A DNA stretch of 64,000 nucleotides from Adineta steineri (taxonomy: Eukaryota; Rotifera; Eurotatoria; Adinetida; Adinetidae), in NCBI GenBank assembly GCA_905250115.1, contig CAJNOI010000031.1:46244-110243 (forward strand), in the 5' to 3' direction. A program made the translations under genes and the position numbers. How positions within the stretch are numbered: the stretch's first letter is position 1; every line of letters begins with the position of its first letter. The notes under the pieces were generated by a model that saw only the letters and a program-made list of their open reading frames with translations, made no database searches and had not been told where the DNA came from. Below, piece by piece: positions 25,201-36,786 of the stretch.

Positions 25201-28200
25201 AAATCTTGTTTCTTAGGTAATCAACAAAATCTTCAATATCATTATAATAGTCCATTATCAAATTCTTTATCATGTCAAGGAATCGTTTCGATTGATCCTG
25301 AAACAGGTTGGATAAGTGTTCAACGACAATTTGATTATGATAATCCAGCTGATCGTCGTTTCGTATTTGATGTATTTGCTAAAAATATACTTCCATCAGA
25401 TAGATGTAGTGGTCAAAATACCAAAGAATCCCAATCTCAATCATCTTCATTATCATCTGGTGCTGATGCTAATCCAACGATACAAATTTGTGTTACTGAA
25501 CATCGTGTACCAGTTATTATTGAAGTATTAGATAGAAATGATAATGCGGTAAGTTATATTTTAATATACTTGAATTTTGTTATATCAGTCGAGTGGGCGC
25601 CACCCACCCGCTAGATAAAACACTGTTTATATTTTCTTATGAATGTTCGTTTTTTTTCTAGCCTCAATTTAATAACTTACCATATTTTACTAAAGTTATG
25701 GAAGATGCTGAACCAGGAACTACCATATTTCATTTAAATGTTAGTGATATTGATACAGATGATATTTTAACATTTTCAATTGTAAATGAACAAGAAGCAT
25801 CGGCATTTGCTGTTAAAGAAAATACTGGTGAAGTTTATTTAGCTTCTGCACTCGATTATGAACGTGTTCAACAACATAGTGTTGAGGTTCAAGTTAGTGA
25901 TTCAAATAATGAACATCGTGCTCGAACAATTCTAACAGTTATTGTTGAAGATGCTAATGATAATCCGCCACGTTTTCTAAATCTACCGAAAGAAATTACT
26001 GTGGAAGAAGGTCGACAATCATTTGATTATGATCAAATAGTATTACGTCAATCATCAAGATTAAAACGTGATACTCAAATGAATAAAAAACAAAAAGAAA
26101 ATAATAAAAAACGAGTATCAACATCACCAAAATATCCTGATGATTCTTATGATGGATATTCTACTCAACAACCTTATACATCACGAGTTATATATAAAGT
26201 TGAAGCTATTGATCCAGATCTTGGTCGTCCATTAAAATTACCTATTCGTTATACATTAACATCATCAAATCCATTATATACACAATTTTTTGAAATTCAT
26301 CCATTAAATGGAACAATACATTTGAAAAAAGAACTTGATCGTGATCCACCAAATGGTTTTGATGAATGGTTATTAACTATAATTGCAGCTGATGAAGATG
26401 GCAGAGAAGATATGGGTTCAAAGAAAAATGCATCATGGTTAAAAATTATTGTCAAAGATATTAATGATTTAGCTCGTAAGATTTAATTTTCTTCTATCAA
26501 TATTTTTGATTTTTATAAATATTCTTTTTAGCAATGTTTATTGATGTTGATCCTATTGGACATATACCTGAAGATGCTCCGAAAGGAACACGTGTTGAAG
26601 GTTTAAGAATAAAAGCTACTGATTATGATAAATTATCTGAAAATACAACACGATATGCATTAACATTAAATACAAAATCTATTGATGGTTCTGATGTATT
26701 TCGTATTGATGAGATAACAGCGGATATTTATCTTAATGTCGATAATTATCTTGATCGAGAAAAAACTCCACATCATAATTTGTCAATTATTGCAAGAGAT
26801 TCAGGTGATCAATCAGGAAATTTACAATCGAAAGAATTAAAAATTACGATTATTATCGATGATGTGAATGATATGCCAGTAAGAGAAATTTTTGTTTGTA
26901 TTGAAATAAAATTTTCTATTTTCATAATTTTTAGCCACGATTTAAACCTTCAAATCAACAAGCACAAATATCTGAAACAGCACAACGTGGAGATTTTGTT
27001 ACAGAAGTTCGAGCAGAAGATGATGATATTGGTGTCAATACACATTCATTATATGAAATTATTGAAGAATGTCAATTATCAAATGACCAAATGACACGTT
27101 GTTCAAAACCGAGATATTTTATTTTCAAAGAAACTGCATTAGCTGAAAAAGGTTTAATCGAAAATTCTTTCTTTCTATTTAATCTTTGTCATTTATATTT
27201 CTAGGCACAATTATTCTTCTTGAACCAGTTAATTATGATCCACCAGATAATCAAGTGAAATTTCTTTTAAAAATCAAAGCAACAAATGGCGGAATGTCTG
27301 ATTATGCGAATGTAACAGTGTTTGTCACAGATGCTAATGATAATGTGCCAGGTAAGAATAAAAAGATTAACGAGCAGTACAACAAAATGTTTTTTATTTC
27401 TCCTTCTTAGTCTTTTCTCAATCGGTTTACTTTGCTAATATTAGTGAAGAAACACCATTAGAACAAGAAATTCTTCGTGTACATGCAACTGATAATGATG
27501 TTAGTCCAATCAATAAAGAATTTATTTATCGTATTCCACCAGATCGTTCACAATATGAAAATCGTCAACATTTACGTATAGATGCAATTAATGGTCGAAT
27601 ATATTTAAAGAAAAATTTTGATCGAGAAAAATCTTCAACAATTAGTTTACCAATTGAAGCTGTTAATAATCAAAGTTCGAATCCGTTAGTTGGTCGTGCT
27701 GTATTAGTTATTAATGTTGTTGATGTTAATGATAATTATCCACGTTTAGCAGAAAATTATGCTCCACGTGTACCTGAACATACAGGAAGAAGAAAAATTT
27801 TAGAAATTAAAATGAATGATCCCGATGATCAAAATAATGGAAAAAATAGATTTCAAATGAAACTTGGTAAGTTTATATTTTTTTGAAAAAAGACAGGATC
27901 TCAAAAAATTCATTCATAAGCATCGAATAATCATTTTTTTATTATTAATTTCAGGTAAAAATAATGTATGGCCTGAAGAAGGTGATCCAAAATTTCGTCT
28001 TGATATTCAATATGATGGTGATGGTAAACCACGTGGTAATCTTAGTACATTACGAGAACTTGATCGAGAAGAACTTTGTCCGAAAGAGGATAAATATAAA
28101 AATCAACGTTATTGTGGGAAATACTATGATTTACCAATTTGGATGTCAGATGGTGAACAATCAGGCATAAATCTACTTCGTGTTCTTGTTGAAGATATCA

Positions 28201-31200
28201 ATGATAATCCATTTAATAGTGGTTATAAATCTATTGATATCTATGATTATAAACATGCATTAAGTAAACTTTTATCTACTTCACGTATTTATCTTGGTAC
28301 TGTATTTACTGATGATGAAGATGATTGGGATTTACATAATAAAGTCTTTGAACTTCAAGCATCGGATGATAATAATTTCTTACAAGTTGATAAAAATATG
28401 CAAACATCACGTACACCAGGTGCTATTTATTTAACAACACAAAATAATAATGCAACAATTAAATATGGTATAAAATTTTTTTTTGTTTGATAATTTTAAA
28501 TCTAATTTGATTTTCTTTTAAGATGTTCCATATAAATATGATGTTATAGTTCGTGATACTCATCCACAATGGGTACAAAGTGATTCTAAAACGTCTTATA
28601 TTGAATTTCGTTTACATGATTTACCATCGGATGCATTAGAAAATGCTGCATCAATTCGTCTTCAAGATATAACTGCAGAAGAATTTATTGAAACACGTTT
28701 TCATGATGAATCATTTTTAGCAATATTTAAACGTTTAATACTTGAAATAAATCCTCAAGCTCGTCTAATTGATGTTTTTTCAATTCAAGATCATGAAAAT
28801 TTATTTCGTACAATCGATGTTTATTATGCTTTACATGGTAGTGATTATTTATCAAAAATAAAAATCAATGGTCTTGTTGAAATATCACGTTCAAAACTTG
28901 AAAAATATTTTAATATAAGTCAAATTGGTATCGATGAATGTTTAAATTCTGATCAACAATGTTTTACAGTTGGTTGCTTAAATAAAATTGATGTACAATC
29001 TAAACAACCCTATATAATCAATGCAAATCAAACATCATTTATTGGTTTAAATTTAAAAACAATTGCTCAATGTACATGTGATAAAGATATTCATATTCAA
29101 CAAGAAAAACAAAAAGAATTATTAAAAACACATAAATATTGTTTAAATGGAGGATATCCAACAAGAGATAATCATCAGATAAAATGTGTATGCCCCGATA
29201 ATTCATTATATAATGGTGGTGAACGTTGTCAACTAACAACTATTTCATTTGATGGTAAAAACAAAGGCTTCTTCTTTCGAGTGTGCGAATCGAAATGGCG
29301 GGTGGGCACGACCCACTCGCTAGATAAAACCCTTCTTTTGAATGAAAAGGATGTTGTATTGATTAGACATGTAGCGAACCTAAACGCTAGGGTTCAGGTT
29401 CGAGTTCGGCGTACAACACAACGTGTTTGCAATTGTTAGATAAGAAGAATTCAACACTTAAAAAAATGCCGAACCCGAACCCTATAATTTTCAGAGCTTC
29501 TTCATATCGTCTAAAGTTATTCAGAAAATACTTATGAAACTTTCTGAATACTGACTAACAACTCAACTCGAGGAATACGTACTGGACTCGAACCTAAATC
29601 AGAACTTCAGTTCGGGTTCGCTACATGCCTAGTATTAGTACTTCATTTTCTATTAGGGAATAGGACATCAATATATAACCATTTTATTACATAGACAGCT
29701 AGAAGTATAAATTGATCTCAATACGCCCTACTGAATATGATTTTATTTTGATAAATATTTCATTTTTCCTTCTTGGTATTAGACATTGTATCATTCATTT
29801 AATTTTTTTATTAGGAAATGGTTATGGTTGGTATAAACCATTAACAACATGTGATACATGGATGTTATCAATTGAATTTCTAACTCAATCACCAAATGGT
29901 TCAATATTATACAATGGACCATTAAATAAACGAAAACAATTTGAAGATTATTTTTCATTACAATTATTAAATGGTCGTCTTGTAATTGATTTAAATTTTG
30001 GTACTGGACAAAATATTCGACGACATTTAAAAACAAGTGCAAATTTAGCTGATGGCAAATGGCATATGATTGAAATACGACAAATTAGTACAATTGAACA
30101 TATTTTGGAAATTTTAATTGATTATTGTCCATTAACAAGTATATCAAAACAATTTAGTGAATGTCGATTTATGATTGAATTCAATGAAGATGATGTTTTT
30201 AGTACAAATCAACCATTACAATTAGGTGGAATTGCTTTACAAGAACAACAAACTAATCAACAAGAATTACCAATGGAATATATGGGAAATTTTAGAGGTA
30301 AAATAGAATAAAACTATTTTTATTTCCTACCCTCTAAACAACTATTTTTTAGGTTGTATTCGTAATCTTCGTTTTGCTGATGAATTATATGATCTTCATG
30401 TTGATTTACACAGTGGTCAGTCAGTGAATCTTCACGATGGTTGTATTCTAACTGATCTTCGATGTCGAAAACTTGGATGTCAATCTAATAATGGTATTTG
30501 TGATGCTGATCTATATCAAGCACAATGTGTTTGTAAACCAGGTCGAACTGGACCAATATGTTCTCAGGAAACAACATCTTATGATTTTACATATGATAAA
30601 CAAACTTGGACAGGTGATCGAGCATCATATGCAACATTTCGTCATCAACATAAACCTGATAATGAATTAACGTTTTCATCTCAAATATTAAAATTTCAAA
30701 TAATGTTTCGTACACGTGAAATCTCAGATAATATTTTAACATTGATTGATTTTCATAATGATGATACATTTATGTTTTTGGAAATTAAATCTGGACATTT
30801 ACAAGCTCGATTTGGTTCTAAGTCAGATACACAATTAGTTGATTTAAAACATGTATTAGTTAATGATGGTCGATGGCATACAGCTTATCTTGATCGTTAT
30901 GGACAGCGATTATTTTTACGCCTTGATGATGGAGAATATTATCGTTCAAATATTAGTTATGGAAAATCTATATGGAAACATTTTCCTAATACTTTATTGA
31001 ATGTTGGTGCTCGAATTGATTCTGTAAGTTTGAAATTTTTATTATTTTGTAGAAAGATACGATGAACAGATCAATGTAGAAATTGTAATACTTGTGTCAA
31101 TTGATCATCTAAAATGAATACAGAAAGAAATAGAATAGTTTACAAGAGTCTGCAATAAAGACAAGATAAACGTCTGTACTTGTATTTCTTCAAAAGTATA

Positions 31201-32550
31201 AGTATCTGTAGTAGAGATTGTACCGGTCCTCTCGCTTCACTCTTGTTTTTATTGCTACACTAAGACATTCAAAAAGAAAAGAACTGTGAATTTATGTTTA
31301 TCTGTTAGATCACTTAACAAATAAATCATTTATTTCGATATATACTATTCGCCTTTCTACACATAGTTCAGTTTTATCTATAGAAGTCTTCAATATTATA
31401 TAAAACTAAACATTTTCTTTCTTTTTTTTAGGCTGTACATAAAATAGTTACAGCAGATTTTAATGATGGTTGCATAATGGATATTCGTTTTAATGGTCAA
31501 CTTCTTGATTTATTAAATGGCTCATCATCGTCAGATATGAAATGGACATTTCAATCAAATATAAAAGAAGGTTGTGATAATCTTGATAATTGGTGTCGTG
31601 GTGTACAATGTCGTTCACCAGCATTTTGTGTAAATACATGGAGACATGGTCAATGTCAATGTACAGATACATATAAATATAATCCAGCAAATGAAACATG
31701 TAGTTTATATGATTGGTGTTCTGATATAACAAATCCATGTCATATGCCAGGTACAAAAAATTGTTTATATGAAGCTCGTGAAGATACAATAAAATGTGAA
31801 TGTAAATCACGTTGGCAAGGTGAACGTTGTACAATAAAAGCTATGCCATTAGCTGGAACATTTAATTGGCAAATAATAGCTTCAACTATATTCTGTCTTA
31901 TAGCTATATTACTTCTTGTTCTATTACTTGTTTTAATAACACGACAAAGACAATCGAAAAAAGCTTATATACTTGGTATGGATGATGAAATACGAGATAA
32001 TATTATAAATTATGATGAAGAAGGTTGTCCAGATGAAGATCCTGTTACATATGATATATCAACATTAAAAAAACCAGTATTTTCAGCAAATGGAAATGCA
32101 AATCAAACTCGTAATGGTAGACAAAATTCTGAATCAGAAAGTAAACCATTATTAAAAACAGTTCCCGATGGAAATAATCCAATGGATTCATCGAAAAAAA
32201 ATGCAATAAGAAAAGATATGCCACCTATTCCAGCACCAAAACCTAATCTAAATAAAAATCAAACAAATGGTTTAAGTAATGGTATTAATGTTGGAGAATT
32301 TATTAAAGGTCGAATACGTGATATTGATGATGACCCATCACAACCACCTTATGATAGTTTACAAGAATATGCTTATGAAGGTGAACCATTAGCACGAAAT
32401 GAAGAATGTACATTATCAACATTGACTATAACATCAAAAGATCAGAATGATATTGATAAAGAACTAGAACTTGAATATTTAAAAAATATGGGACCAAAAT
32501 TTCAATATATTGCTAAACTTTATGCAGGCAATGGAGAGAAAGAATCTTAA
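19294..32550 (+). CDS. Classical cadherin, N-cadherin/HMR-1 (type III) architecture
   Basis: Nineteen exons encode about 3167 aa: 19294-19593, 19812-20225, 21385-22366, 22971-23407, 23466-23532, 23589-23830, 23881-24221, 24280-25169, 25217-25548, 25662-26475, 26532-26878, 26935-27151, 27205-27351, 27411-27866, 27955-28467, 28523-29254, 29815-30297, 30353-31023, 31432-32550. Order: signal peptide; a possible furin site RRKR (225-228); cadherin repeats marked by about 13 DxND linkers; a Cys-rich EGF-like region; laminin-G; EGF; laminin-G; EGF-like; a membrane span at about 2941-2965. The tail has DEIRDNIINYDEEG (about 2980), the juxtamembrane segment that binds p120 in the family, and PPYDSLQEYAYEGE, which matches the beta-catenin binding region. 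The protein therefore should link adherens junctions to catenins. Several introns fall at the DxND linkers. Fat or CELSR proteins lack this tail. Confidence 0.92.
20226..21384 (+). other. Cadherin intron 2, enlarged by a transposon
   Basis: This 1159-nt intron contains the piggyBac-like element at 20794-21310. The remainder is AT-rich. A frame at 20374-20634 (86 codons) lacks the codon style of the flanking exons and has no recognisable domain. Confidence 0.6.
20794..21310. mobile_element. piggyBac-like non-autonomous element (TTAA target)
   Basis: The ends are CCCTTTCAGTTCCACTG and, inverted, CCCTTTCAATCCCACGC, about 13 of 17 matching. The right flank is TTAA and the left flank CTAA, one substitution from TTAA, which is the fixed target of piggyBac transposons; CCCTTT-type ends also suit that superfamily. 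A perfect 16-bp palindrome, GTACTAAATTTAGTAC, lies just inside the left end (20810-20825). The 517-bp element has no transposase; a 62-codon minus-strand frame inside is unlike any protein I know. It sits in cadherin intron 2. Confidence 0.72.
22656..22858. mobile_element. Short inverted-repeat element (MITE-like) in cadherin intron 3
   Basis: A perfect 14-bp terminal inverted repeat, CTCTTTCTCGTAGA at 22656-22669 and its complement at 22845-22858, bounds a 203-bp unit. Inside are two direct copies of a segment of about 30 bp beginning GTCAAAAAAACATCGAA (near 22707 and 22792). A TA dinucleotide lies near each end, but the target duplication is not clear, so the superfamily is open. The unit lies within the 604-nt intron 22367-22970. 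Confidence 0.6.
25590..25621. repeat. GC-rich hairpin plus CTAGATAAAAC motif, copy A
   Basis: CGAGTGGG and CCCACCCG can pair as an 8-bp stem with one mismatch around a short loop, followed by CTAGATAAAAC. It is strikingly GC-rich for this AT-rich intron (cadherin intron 9). A related copy with the hairpin arms exchanged is at 29299-29330. Confidence 0.55.
29299..29330. repeat. GC-rich hairpin plus CTAGATAAAAC motif, copy B
   Basis: GCGGGTGGG and CCCACTCG form the arms, followed by the same CTAGATAAAAC as copy A at 25590. The arms are in the opposite order relative to the shared downstream motif, as if the loop had been flipped. It lies in cadherin intron 16, just upstream of another mobile element. 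Confidence 0.55.
29366..29629. mobile_element. TA-flanked MITE in cadherin intron 16
   Basis: The ends are GACATGTAGCGAACC and, inverted, GGCATGTAGCGAACC (14 of 15 identical), and a TA dinucleotide abuts each end. A TA target and short inverted repeats fit Tc1/mariner-like elements, though CACTA-like or other groups cannot be excluded. Further inverted copies of GGTTCGAGT-type sequence lie inside both ends. The 264-bp element has no coding capacity. Confidence 0.68.
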
Positions 32551-33274
32551 TAATAAAAAAAAAAATTTCTTTTAATATACTGATAGAAAATACAGTATTT
32601 GAACAGGTCCCATGTTTTTTGTTTTTCTTCTATTTTTTTATTCATTGCCATTGTATAGTCAGTCGTCATCATCATTGTTTGTTTTGTTTTGTCAAAGTTT
32701 TTCTGTTTAATGTCAGATACATATTAGATGTAGTCTGTGGTTTTCTTTTTTAATTATAATATTGTTGTTGTTGGTTTTTTGCCCATTTTTTTTTTCTTTT
32801 CGACTATATTCGCATACATAATAAATTTTGACAAGAAAGAATTTTAACGAAAAATTTCGTCTTGAAAAAATTTTAAACAATTTTCATTAGAGATACAAAA
32901 TGAATAGATTTCATACTATACGTTATCATATAATTGTACTCAATAAGATAGTATTTTAATCATTAATCTAGCATAACATTGGCATCTCTATTAGAGGCAT
33001 CATGTGGCTTCTAATATGCAGGGGAGGGGGAATTAATATATTTTGAGAGATCAAAATAACAAGTTCTTTAAGAGCATACAGTACCCAACCTATGATATTT
33101 GAAAAATGTCAAAAAAACTAACGGATTAGGTACGAAATTTTTGATTTTTTTTTTACTATATCATGTTCTTGCGTTGAAAAATCAAGTAGCTTATCGAAAT
33201 ATCAAAGGTAACATCATAAGATTGATTACAATCGTTAGATAAAAGAAAACAAATCTTCAATTACATTTCAATCA
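32551..33274. other. Intergenic spacer after cadherin
   Basis: About 720 bp of AT-rich sequence. An AATAAA hexamer at 32820-32825 could serve the cadherin mRNA, 270 bp after its stop codon. The remainder should include the promoter of the SLC22-like gene. No repeat or RNA gene is seen. Confidence 0.5.
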
Positions 33275-35367
33275 ATGGCTAGTGAAATTTCATTAGAAAA
33301 TGTTCTTCGTAAATGTAATGATTTAGGTAGATATCAAATCATACATTATATTTTCTTGAATTTAATTACAATTGGTAGTGGTATAACAACATATTATTAT
33401 GTATTTGGTGTTGCAGAAAATTCTTATCGTTGTCGTTTACCGGGAAATATATGGTTAGATGATGATCAATATGAATCAAAGAATAGTACACATCAATATT
33501 TAATAAATCAATGGCAGAAAATATCAAAATGTAATGATTACAATGATACAATTTGTACGAGTTTTGTTTATGATCGAAATACTTTTGGTCGAACATTTAC
33601 TGAAGAAGGAGATTTTGTTTGTCAAAATAAATTAAAAAAAACTTGGCTTTCAACAATGTATCAAGTTGGAGGGTAAGAAAAATAAATTTCTATAATATGT
33701 ATTAATAAATAATTATAATATAGATTTGTTGTTTTACTCAGTGGATATATTTGTGATAAAATTGGACGAAGAAAAATGATTCGAATATTAACAATTATAT
33801 TATTTATAGTTCCATGTTTTACTCAAATAATTCTTCAAACAGTAGAAATGAATATTAATACCAAGTAAGTTTTATTAATTACTATTTACCTAGGGAAAAA
33901 CATCTGTTCGTTGACATTTTCGTTTTGTTAGAAGGTTAATCTTAAAATCATCATCAAATATAACATTATTCTTATTATGTAAAACTTGAAGATTCACACT
34001 TTCGAAAGGACATTATCAATTAAGGAAAAAAGAAAGTTGGATAGTACTTTTCGGTTAAATAAAATATGACATAAATTGCTTTGCATTTTTACAAATATAC
34101 TAAATGATTATTAATTTCATAATGATTTAAACGTAAATTGTATTTTAATAGCATTGATATATTAGCAAAAAAAAAAGATTCAACGATTGCGAGATGACAT
34201 AGACTCTTTCAATATAATTCTAATCTTATTCATGGAATAAAAATATCATTTTTCAGGTTTATTCTTCTTGCAATCAATCAATTTTTTTCAAGTGTTGATG
34301 CATATCCAATGGTATTTCTTTTACTTATGGAATTAACATCTTCTTCTCATACAAGTCTTGCTGGTAATTCAGCTCTTATAGGTTTTACTATTGGTGAAAT
34401 AATAATAACTGTATTTGCTTATATTGCTCGAGATTGGTTACGCCTTAAATGGATAATTACTTGTTATTTTGCACTTATTTTACCTTATCTTTATTTTGTA
34501 CCTGAATCACCTTATTGGTTATTTTCAAAAAAGAAATATAATCAACTTGAAGAATATTTAAGAAAAATCGCACAAAGAAATGGCCGTTCAGATAATGAAT
34601 GGTATCCATTGTATAGAAAATTAATTTGTGATCCTCGTTTAGCTATTTTAAGTACAAAACATGCATCACGAACAAATAAAGAAGTTATTCTTCAACATTT
34701 ACCACGATTAGCAATGTGTGCATTTATTGGTTTTCTTACAATGTTATTATATATTAAAATCTCATATGGTTTAGCAGCTATGAGTGATGTTGTTAGTCCA
34801 TATTGGAATATTATCATTGGTGCTATTGTTGAAGGTTTTGGTTATATATCAGCAAGTATTTTAATAACAACAAAACTAGGACGAAAACATTCGTTAATAC
34901 TTTATTCATTATTTACATGTTTATGTGTATTTACTATTCCATTTACAATGACATCTTATCCAATCGTAACAATTATAATATCACAAATAGGTAAATTTAC
35001 AATAAGTGGTGCAGTATCAATAACATGGATATTTATTCCAGAAATCTTTCCAACATCAACACGTGGTATTGCTAATGGTATATTTGTATTTAGTGGACGT
35101 ATAGGTGCTATTCTTGCACCTGTTGTTGATGTTGCATTAGGTTCTGAATATATAAAAATAACCTTTTATGTTTATTCAGCATTTACAATAATTCAAATAA
35201 TATTAATTCATTTTTTACCCGAAACACGAAATCGATCATTTCATACAGATGAAGATGAAGAAAATGATAAAGTTAATCCAATCGAAATATTAAACGAAAC
35301 AATGAATCGATCTATACCTACAATTTTACGAAACAATAGAGTCGATATTTCACATACACGTTTTTAA
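33275..35367 (+). CDS. SLC22-like organic ion transporter (MFS)
   Basis: Three exons (33275-33672, 33724-33864, 34257-35367) encode 549 aa, the usual length for SLC22 carriers. A first membrane span is followed by a large extracellular loop with cysteines and N-glycosylation sites (NST, NDT), typical of organic cation/anion transporters. After it comes the major facilitator motif DKIGRRK, and later PESPYWLFSKKKY, the family's PESPRWL block before the central cytoplasmic loop. The C-terminal half has EIFPTSTRG and ends LPETRNRSF, both SLC22 hallmarks. The protein should move organic ions or zwitterions across the plasma membrane; the substrate cannot be read from sequence. The intron of about 390 nt before exon 3 is longer than usual here and has no visible element. 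Confidence 0.88.
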
Positions 35368-36015
35368 TGATATGTAAAAAATATAAGTTACAATTGAACT
35401 TATTTTATAATTGTAATTCTTAGTAGATAAGTAAATATATATTAAAAAGCTTATTTTTATTTTATTATAATAAATAAGTTTTTGTTGATTCGACTTTCGT
35501 TTTTTTTTTAATTTATTGAAATATCTGTCCTTGTTGAATTTTTGTTTATCATATTAACCTTGATATCTATTAAGAAATGGGCGCAATTGTCATCAGTAGT
35601 AGTAGTACAACTCATTAACTAATGAGATGTCTCATTTATTTTGTTTCTCGATAATAATTTCTAGCCAAGATGATCAATATGTGCATAAGCACATGTGAAA
35701 GCACATAGCGAGGACAAGGTAATGATACAGTCTTTTTTTCTTTTCGTACATCGATGATATCTACTTTTTCTTCTTTCGCTATTTAGCTAATATAAACGAT
35801 GCAATATTATTCTGTGTAATGTTGTACATAATTTTTTTTTTGCATCGACAATTTTTTTTTTCGCCCTGTGTTAATATATTTGCATCGTCATTTTTTGTTC
35901 TTTTTTGTTTGATCACACGTAAATGGTCCGTTCTCATTGAAATATACAGTAGTAACCTACGTTGTGAGATATTTTATCGATTACATCATACGTTTATGAT
36001 TGAAAAGAAGTTAAG
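35368..36015. other. Intergenic spacer
   Basis: About 650 bp of AT-rich, T-tract-rich sequence between the transporter and the small heat-shock gene. I see no convincing heat-shock element array, RNA gene or repeat. Confidence 0.5.
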
Positions 36016-36786
36016 ATGATGCCTTTTTTATATCCAACACAACAACCAACACCATATCCTATTTTGGTTATAGCCAGTCAATCTCATATCGAAGAAGATG
36101 ATGAGGACGATGATGAAGATGAAGATGAAGATATTGAAGAAGATTATTTAGCATCACCAATGACTATATTTTCAAGAACTATGCCAATTCCAATGACAGC
36201 TTTGCCACATTTTGTTCATACAGATGAACAACAAATCCAACAACAACCACTACCACAAACAGCGTCTAATTCAGATGATGATTCAAGATTATTTCGTTTA
36301 CGTATGAATGTAGATGGTTTTCAACCAAATGAATTAAATGTTTCAATTCGACATGGTCGACTTATTGTTCGTGGTAAACATGTTGTACGTGCACCACCTC
36401 AATTATCTCAACCATTAACATCTAATTCAGTTATCAATGGAAATGATGATACAGAACCTGATTTTGTTGCCAAAGAATTCAAACGTACATTTACTATTCC
36501 ATCAAATGTCGATGTACGAAAAGCTCATGCACAATTTTATCCTCAACAACAACTACTTGTAATTGAAATACCATTTCAAAATTCTATAGATCCATTACAA
36601 ACAGGAATTAATCGAATACGCATACGTCCAATGGATATATTTCTTACAATAATAACGATTTTATTAATGGATCGAGCATTACGTATAACGTATGAACAAT
36701 TTATGATGAACGAACAACAACCACCACCAAATCCATCTAGTCAATATAGAAATCGACGAAGAGTCAATCGTGATATATTCTTTTAA
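36016..36786 (+). CDS. Small heat-shock protein (alpha-crystallin domain)
   Basis: Intronless, 256 aa. After a Pro-rich start and a very acidic run (residues 26-43, almost all Asp/Glu), the alpha-crystallin domain spans about 90-190. It begins RLFRLRMNVDGFQPNELNVS, contains RLIVRGKH, and is interrupted by a Ser/Asn-rich insert at about 125-148. The core beta strands follow in EFKRTFTIPSNVDV and QQLLVIEIPF. IRI at 201-203 could serve as the IxI assembly motif. The protein would be an ATP-independent holdase that oligomerises and protects unfolding proteins. An unusual feature is a hydrophobic stretch after the IxI motif (residues 207-218), then a basic tail. Absence of introns is common for stress genes. 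Start at the first of two adjacent ATGs; the second is equally possible. Confidence 0.85.
   Translation: MMPFLYPTQQPTPYPILVIASQSHIEEDDEDDDEDEDEDIEEDYLASPMTIFSRTMPIPMTALPHFVHTDEQQIQQQPLPQTASNSDDDSRLFRLRMNVDGFQPNELNVSIRHGRLIVRGKHVVRAPPQLSQPLTSNSVINGNDDTEPDFVAKEFKRTFTIPSNVDVRKAHAQFYPQQQLLVIEIPFQNSIDPLQTGINRIRIRPMDIFLTIITILLMDRALRITYEQFMMNEQQPPPNPSSQYRNRRRVNRDIFF

Noticed and set aside
29393-29412. GGTTCGAGTTCGG resembling a tRNA T-arm
   Set aside because: No matching D-arm, anticodon arm or acceptor stem nearby; the sequence belongs to the TA-flanked MITE.
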